Assembly (NCBI GenBank): GCA_017163975.1
Contig: JAFFSR010000373.1
Location: forward strand, 1,853,501-1,917,500
Length of the DNA stretch: 64,000 nucleotides
Reading direction: 5' to 3'
Origin: Anastatus disparis
Taxonomy: Eukaryota > Arthropoda > Insecta > Hymenoptera > Eupelmidae
Positions 59,456-64,000 of this stretch are shown here, one piece after another. Under the pieces are notes generated by a model. That model saw only the letters and a program-made list of their open reading frames with translations. It was not told where the DNA came from and searched no databases. A program made the translations under genes and the position numbers. Position 1 is the stretch's first letter. Every line of letters begins with the position of its first letter.

Positions 59456-59715
59456 TGACGTAACACCTCGGTGCTCAAGAGATTGCATATCAGAAGAATA
59501 GGCAATCGAAAAAATAAAAGATAGGTCAATTATTGAACATTTACAATATTACGATTAAAATCTAAAAAATTAATCAGGAACTGTATATGTGTTTATCATT
59601 ATTTTTTTATGAGTGGCCAACAGAAGGGTACGTTTTATGACGTAACACCTTGGGGCTCAAAGATGTTGCTTATTGAAACAAAAGCAACATAAAAACCTGA
59701 AAACAGTTACTGATT
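59456..59715 (+). promoter_or_regulatory. Two CRE-like repeats each followed by a hairpin
   Basis: TGACGTAACACCTCGGTGCTCAA (59457 on) and TGACGTAACACCTTGGGGCTCAA (59639 on) are direct repeats about 182 bp apart. Each is followed by a hairpin: GATTGC...GCAATC after the first and ATGTTGCTT...AAGCAACAT after the second. TGACGTAA is the CRE/ATF-type binding word. They lie 290-510 bp upstream of the start of the small two-exon gene. Confidence 0.5.
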
Positions 59716-59925
59716 AATAAATCTTAAAAGTCTATTTACAATTAGCATGAATTAAAGTTTTATACAATTATTCGTGTTGTTAATTTGTAAAACATAGGTT
59801 AATGACATTGTAATAACAATTCAGCAAAGTCAACGAAGAGAAAAAGGTATGCCGCTGACACGTCTAAAAAAAAATTTTTTTTTTCTCTTTTTTTTTTTAC
59901 CATTGGTTTTCGTTGTTCTTTTCGG

Positions 59926-59970
59926 GTATTTAAGAGCTTATTTTTATTTATTTTTTTAACAATCATCATC
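59926..59970 (+). promoter_or_regulatory. TATA-like box and leader of the small two-exon gene
   Basis: GGGTATTTAAGAGC contains the TATA-like TATTTAAG at about 59927. A short AT-rich leader with AACAATCATCATC precedes the ATG at 59971. The spacing allows a start site about 30 bp downstream of the box. This is pattern evidence only. Confidence 0.45.
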
Positions 59971-60486
59971 ATGTATCCAAGGAAGCAGTATACCCGAGTT
60001 TGTGTAAGTATCTCTATTATTATCTTAATATTACGAGTTCAATATTATATTCTTATTTTTATGGATTTTTTTTTTTATTTTTTTTTTTTTAAACTAACTT
60101 ATGAAATATTAGTATTTATATTTATTATTGAATTCTTGTTATTTATATCTATCCTTTACTTTTATGTTTAGTTTGGCGATTGGCAATTAAAACGTCTGTT
60201 TCGCTCAATGGATCGGCGTGATAACGATGCATGGTGGTTGAACGGAGAACGTGATTTTGATGGCTGGAATTTATGCTACCTCTTCCGTTGGGAAGAACGG
60301 ATTGCCATTGTCCAAGGAAAGCGTATGTTGATGAGGGTGATACAAGACAACTTCTATATGTACGTCGGTGAAATTTTGATGTGCAGGGGTAAACTTGCAT
60401 CAGATGATTTACCAGTGGGAAGAACACCTGAATTGGTCCCGATCGATTGTCAGCCTCAAAATCCCTCCGAAGAGTCATGGGACTGA
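59971..60486 (+). CDS. Small two-exon gene of unknown function, antisense in the putative LTR
   Basis: Exon 1 59971-60003 (MYPRKQYTRVC), donor TGT/GTAAGT. The intron is 168 bp and T-rich, with acceptor TTATGTTTAG. Exon 2 60172-60486, in phase, stop TGA. The product is 115 residues. It is rich in Trp and charged residues: DWQLKRLFRSMDRR, DAWWLNGERDFDGWNLCY, then WEERIAIVQGK, then a hydrophobic-basic core with YMYVGEILMC, and an acidic end (PSEESWD). There is no signal peptide, membrane segment or known motif, and I do not recognise the family. GC content is clearly higher than the flanks, as for real coding sequence. A frame on the other strand is also open (60478-60149) but lacks splice logic. 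Function unknown. Confidence 0.5.
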
Positions 60487-60885
60487 GTTAGAATATATAT
60501 ATATATCTAAAAAATTTTTTTTATGGAGAATAATGGGATTAGTTTTCCTTTCTTTTCTTTTTTTGTATATCTTTTGTAAAAAAATAATAATGTACAATAT
60601 AATTCATAATATATCTATTTTTGTCATAATCTTTTGTTTTCCTTTTATTTTTCCAACTGCTCCTTTTCATTTTTAATATTAATTATATAAAATACTTAAA
60701 TTCTAAAAGAAAATATCTTAATTTATGATAATAATTTTTTTAATACTTAATTTATTTATTTCTTTTTTTTTTATAAATACTTTTTCTTATTTAAGTCTTA
60801 TTAATTTTAAATAATTCAATTCCTTATAATATTATTAGTATATTTGCTTTAAAAAATATTATTTCAAATTTCTATGTTACTTTTT

Positions 60886-60921
<36 letters not shown>

Positions 60922-61118
60922 TGTCCTTATACCTTTGACAATTAGAAATTAATTTAACATAAAGAAATAAATTTTGCTTAAAATTAGAGTATCATTTTTT
61001 TCTTATAAATACTTTTCCTTATATAAGTCTTATTAATTTTAACTAAGTCAATTCCTTTCAGTATGTTTCCTTTATAACAATATTATTTAGAATGTCTATA
61101 TCACATTTTCATTTGTTG

Positions 61119-61151
<33 letters not shown>

Positions 61152-61231
61152 AGATAGATCTATGATCATTAAAAATAAAAGAAATCAATTTTTCTTAAAG
61201 TTGAAGTATTAAACAATGTTAATATATTGTA
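60487..61231. other. T-rich tracts downstream of the small gene
   Basis: Poly-T runs at 60892-60919 and 61121-61147 and AT-rich filler. No coding signal. Confidence 0.5.
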
Positions 61232-61580
61232 TAGGTGAATGACATGTTCGCTTGGTGTCATTCACCTCTCTCCGCGCCAAGGTTGAATCGCACGCGATTT
61301 AACAACGTAGAAACTTATTATGAAAATAAAACGCTAAACTGTCAATTATTTAATACAGTCAAGTTTTTCTTATAAATTTTATAATCTATTATAAGTCTAA
61401 ATGAATAATTATTTATATAATTAAAACTTGTTTTAGTTTTTAGATACTTATATATGTATCTGCCTTATCGTTTATATATATAAATATACGTATATGTATA
61501 TATAATAAAATAAAATTGAATGACATTAATGGGCTAATTTCGATTGTATGAAATTACAAAATTTGTATAATTAATTAATC

Positions 61581-63659
61581 CTAAATAATATTAAATACTA
61601 GAATCTCTTTTTTTTTCTGGTGGCTTTGTGACTGAGGATTTATTTGTGGGAGTAATATATGGTGACTTCTCTGGTAGAGGTGGGGGGTTGGTTTAGGTAG
61701 AGGATGCTGAAGAATAGGTTGTGATATATCTTGTTTCTCAATTTTTATTCCTTTTAATTCAATTTCTTCATACTTGGTTTCTCTTTTTATTTGATTATTC
61801 TTTAATGTAATCATTAAATGAGTAATAGAGCCGAAAATTGCTCCCAATAAATTAATAGACCAGCCATAAATAGTGTGTAGGGTATAGCCCCTTATAATTG
61901 TGTCCATAGTGAATTTAATTATTTGAATAATAATTAATATCATTATTATGGCTGAGCTTATAGATCCAAATGTTGTTAATTTATTTATAAATTTATTCCA
62001 AGTATTCTCTGCGATATGAGATAATGTATTTTCTGTAAGTAGATTATTTAATAGATCTACTTGTGTGTTTTGTTCTCCTTGTATTCCTCTCGCTATGGCA
62101 TTAAGTAGAGCTGCTTTTTCAAAAGGAAACATGATATGTTGTTGTAATTCTTGTAAATCATCTTGTGAGTATATTCCGCTTGTTGCCAACGTTGTTATTT
62201 TTTCTGGTGTCCATGATCTCTTTGTATCTGGTTTTAAAGTTTTTACTATATTTTTGTTGGTCTTGGTTTTGGTAGAAGGTTTATCCAATCTTCTCCGATT
62301 TTGTAATATTGCGGTATTATTGAATTACAATTTATTTCTGATCCTGTTTTCAGTAATATATGTGTCTTTGGTGTTAAAAACCATGTTTCATTTTTTTGTT
62401 GATACAGGCAATTGTATGTAACATTTATTCGTATGATATAACTGGACTTCTACTGGCGTACATTTTATTACATGTACTGCTTCGCCAGCAAGTTTAGCTA
62501 AATATCCTGGTTTTTGCATGATATTAAAGGCAAATTCGTCGGGAGCTATGGATGCAAGGGATAGAGATTCACGTATAATTTTTTTTTCAAGTTCGCATTT
62601 TTCTTTTAAAATTTTAAAATATAAATCTGTGAGATCAGCCCTAAAATGTTTTTCAATATATACAAATTTTGAGTTTATATATGTAAATAAATCTAAGTTT
62701 GTTACATCTTTTCTTAGTGTATTATCGTCAAACAATATTTTATTATAAGCTATATCTAAAATGAATAATTTAGGGTGTTCCGTTTTTGTTAATATTCTAT
62801 CGCAAATTTTTACATTATTTAAAGCGGACAAAGAAAATGTTATTGATTCTGTGTTTACAGTATATACGGGATTTTGATTAGGTGAATTAATTATAGTTGC
62901 AGGGCCTCTATATAAAGTTTCATATTGTGTTTTAAACCCTTCTTCTGTAGGGAAATTTTCCCAAAAAGTATACCCTGCTTGCGAATCAATGCAATGTTGA
63001 TCCGAAAATTTACATACAGTCCCTGAATTTAATCTTAATTTATCATTTTTTAGACTTACTTGAGCGTATTCTTCTAATAAAGTTATTCTTATAAGACCTT
63101 GTACTAAAACGTTGTCCCAAGATCCAAAATTGTCTGTGTATGAAGCTCCTGTGCAAGTTTTATCCTTTACTGAGCCTGCAAGGTCTATTCCATCTGTTTT
63201 TGTTGAATTTATTTTCAGGTCTGCTATAGTATGTATATTATCATATTTAAAGATTCCTGTATCGTGAATGAATTTACATTTTTCATGGCTAATTTCGTAC
63301 AGATATTCTTGCAAAGCATGAGGAGTGGATCCAAGGTGACTGAACATCCCGCAATGAAAAACCGTTCTTTGGATTTCTATTTTACATTGTATAACTTTAA
63401 TTTTTTTAAATTCCGCTATTTGTAATAATTCTATTGTAGAATTGGTTATTGTAATATTATCCTGTTGAAAATCCCATTCTCCTGTGTCTAGTAGAGAATA
63501 TGTAGTGATGATTGGGTCCGTAGACTCACAATTGAATCCAATAATTGCAACATTTTCTCTAACAATAACTAATAATATGAATAAAATTAACAACATTTTT
63601 TTTTCTCTCTTTTCCTTTTTCTTTCTGAAACATAAAATAATATTAATTTTTTCGTTCAT
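61581..63659 (-). pseudogene. Chuvirus-like envelope glycoprotein gene of a Gypsy-type retroelement, frame broken
   Basis: The first part (to 62388) begins with a hydrophobic signal peptide; the likely start is the Met at 63594-63596. An acceptor TTTATGTTTCAG just upstream (63625) suits a spliced env mRNA. A cysteine-rich ectodomain follows, with the GFNC...ITTYSLLD opening and the VIQCKIEIQRTVFHCG segment seen in arthropod chuvirus glycoproteins. The frame stops at 62388 after an A-run and is regained in the same frame from about 62288; two offsetting shifts lie between. The second part has transmembrane segments around SAIIMILIIIQIIKF and LLGAIFGSITHLMI, and a Pro-rich tail. Family assignment is from recalled pattern, not from alignment. 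Confidence 0.65.
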
Positions 63660-64000
63660 GTAAAATTAATTTATTTGCATGAACTAATTTTGAACCACCC
63701 TTAAAATCTATAGAGATATTGCTATTTTCATGGACTTTTAATACTTCAAAAGGTCCCAGGTTTTGATTTTTTTCTAATTTTCCTGGTTTTGGCTCTTTTA
63801 TAAGCCATACTTTATCACCTATTTGAAATTCTACAGGTTTTATGAATCTATCGTGATATAATTTAGACTTTTCTTTTGATAGTATTAAATTTTCACGAGC
63901 TATTTTTGCAATATCTTTCATATTTATTAATAATTTTTCTATATAGTCATTAAATGTCTGTAATTTTTCTGATGATTTTAAAGGTTCACTAGATGGTAAT
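63643..64000 (-). CDS. Integrase C-terminal tail of Gypsy-type pol (runs off the window)
   Basis: The frame is open from the window edge (first codons at 64000) to a TAA at 63643. It contains YHDRFIKPVEFQIGDKVWLIKE, split by a short insertion from GPFEVL, then VHANKLILH. This is the chromodomain-less GPY/F-type tail of Gypsy (errantivirus-like) integrases, where GPF is the diagnostic motif. It overlaps the upstream end of the env frame, as in insect retroviruses. Only the last ~118 codons are in the window. Confidence 0.8.
   Translation of the reverse strand, partial: LPSSEPLKSSEKLQTFNDYIEKLLINMKDIAKIARENLILSKEKSKLYHDRFIKPVEFQIGDKVWLIKEPKPGKLEKNQNLGPFEVLKVHENSNISIDFKGGSKLVHANKLILHERKN

Larger units (their letters stand above)
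58222..61262 (-). mobile_element. Putative 3-kb 3' LTR of the env-bearing retroelement
   Basis: It starts (plus strand) TGTAACGGCTCATATCAATT exactly where homology to the satellite arm ends. It probably ends GTGTCATTCA at 61262, next to a pyrimidine stretch CCTCTCTCCGC, which on the minus strand is a polypurine tract. So on the minus strand it reads TGAATGACAC...GCCGTTACA. The second LTR lies outside the window, so the limits are inferred. It contains the plus-strand small gene, CRE-like repeats, several hairpins (58657-58678, 58824-58840, 61232-61266) and T-rich runs. Confidence 0.45.

Noticed and set aside
60149..60478. 109-codon minus-strand frame opposite the small two-exon gene
   Set aside because: No splice or promoter logic; the plus-strand frame has start, intron and stop in agreement. 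Not fully excluded.

Overview
This is an AT-rich intergenic window from an arthropod nuclear genome, most likely an insect. An ant or other hymenopteran is my guess, based on the element mix and not on any conserved host gene. No housekeeping gene, true tRNA gene or rRNA gene was found. Nearly all recognisable content is transposable elements (often nested), inverted-repeat (foldback) elements and several kinds of satellite.

Layout. 1-4.7 kb: a degenerate satellite of about 215 bp, then a higher-order satellite (about 335 bp, made of three units of about 112 bp) whose inverted copy lies at 56.8-58.2 kb. 5.2-5.5 kb: a palindromic hAT-type MITE. 7.3-8.8 kb: a decayed Ulp1/C48-protease gene cut by a MITE. 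8.8-11.5 kb: MITEs with CCCTGTTGAAAA ends and a nested solo LTR. 11.5-15.1 kb: a minus-strand multi-exon gene with BEN-like features and two frameshifts. 16.0-19.3 kb: remnants of a Penelope element (GIY-YIG domain, inverted terminal repeats) carrying a SINE and a foldback. 19.8-21.2 kb: a serine-rich exon split by a MITE. 21.9-27.0 kb: a TTAA-flanked element that received a young but disabled Ty1/copia retrotransposon. 28.6-30.3 and 36.9-38.7 kb: mirror-image (TA)n-rich satellites. 32-34.8 kb: TTAA-flanked MITEs, a foldback and a SINE. 39.6-43.2 kb: a multi-level nest ending in a solo LTR that carries three hairpins with a near-constant loop and different stems. 45.8-49.6 kb: a nearly intact ISL2EU transposon (THAP-DDE transposase plus SWIM/YqaJ nuclease) inserted in a GGCCC-A-rich minisatellite. 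50.5-56 kb: further nested palindromic elements. 58.2-64 kb: the 3' part of a Gypsy-type retroelement on the minus strand with a chuvirus-like glycoprotein gene and a putative 3-kb LTR.

The least ordinary items are these. (1) A plus-strand two-exon small gene with a TATA-like box and upstream CRE-like repeats, lying antisense inside the putative LTR of the env-bearing element. (2) The three hairpins with different stems in the solo LTR. (3) A series of MITE families that share CCCTGTTGAAAA ends but have interiors built from different self-complementary words. (4) Several unrelated TTAA-flanked families of nearly the same length, about 374-403 bp.
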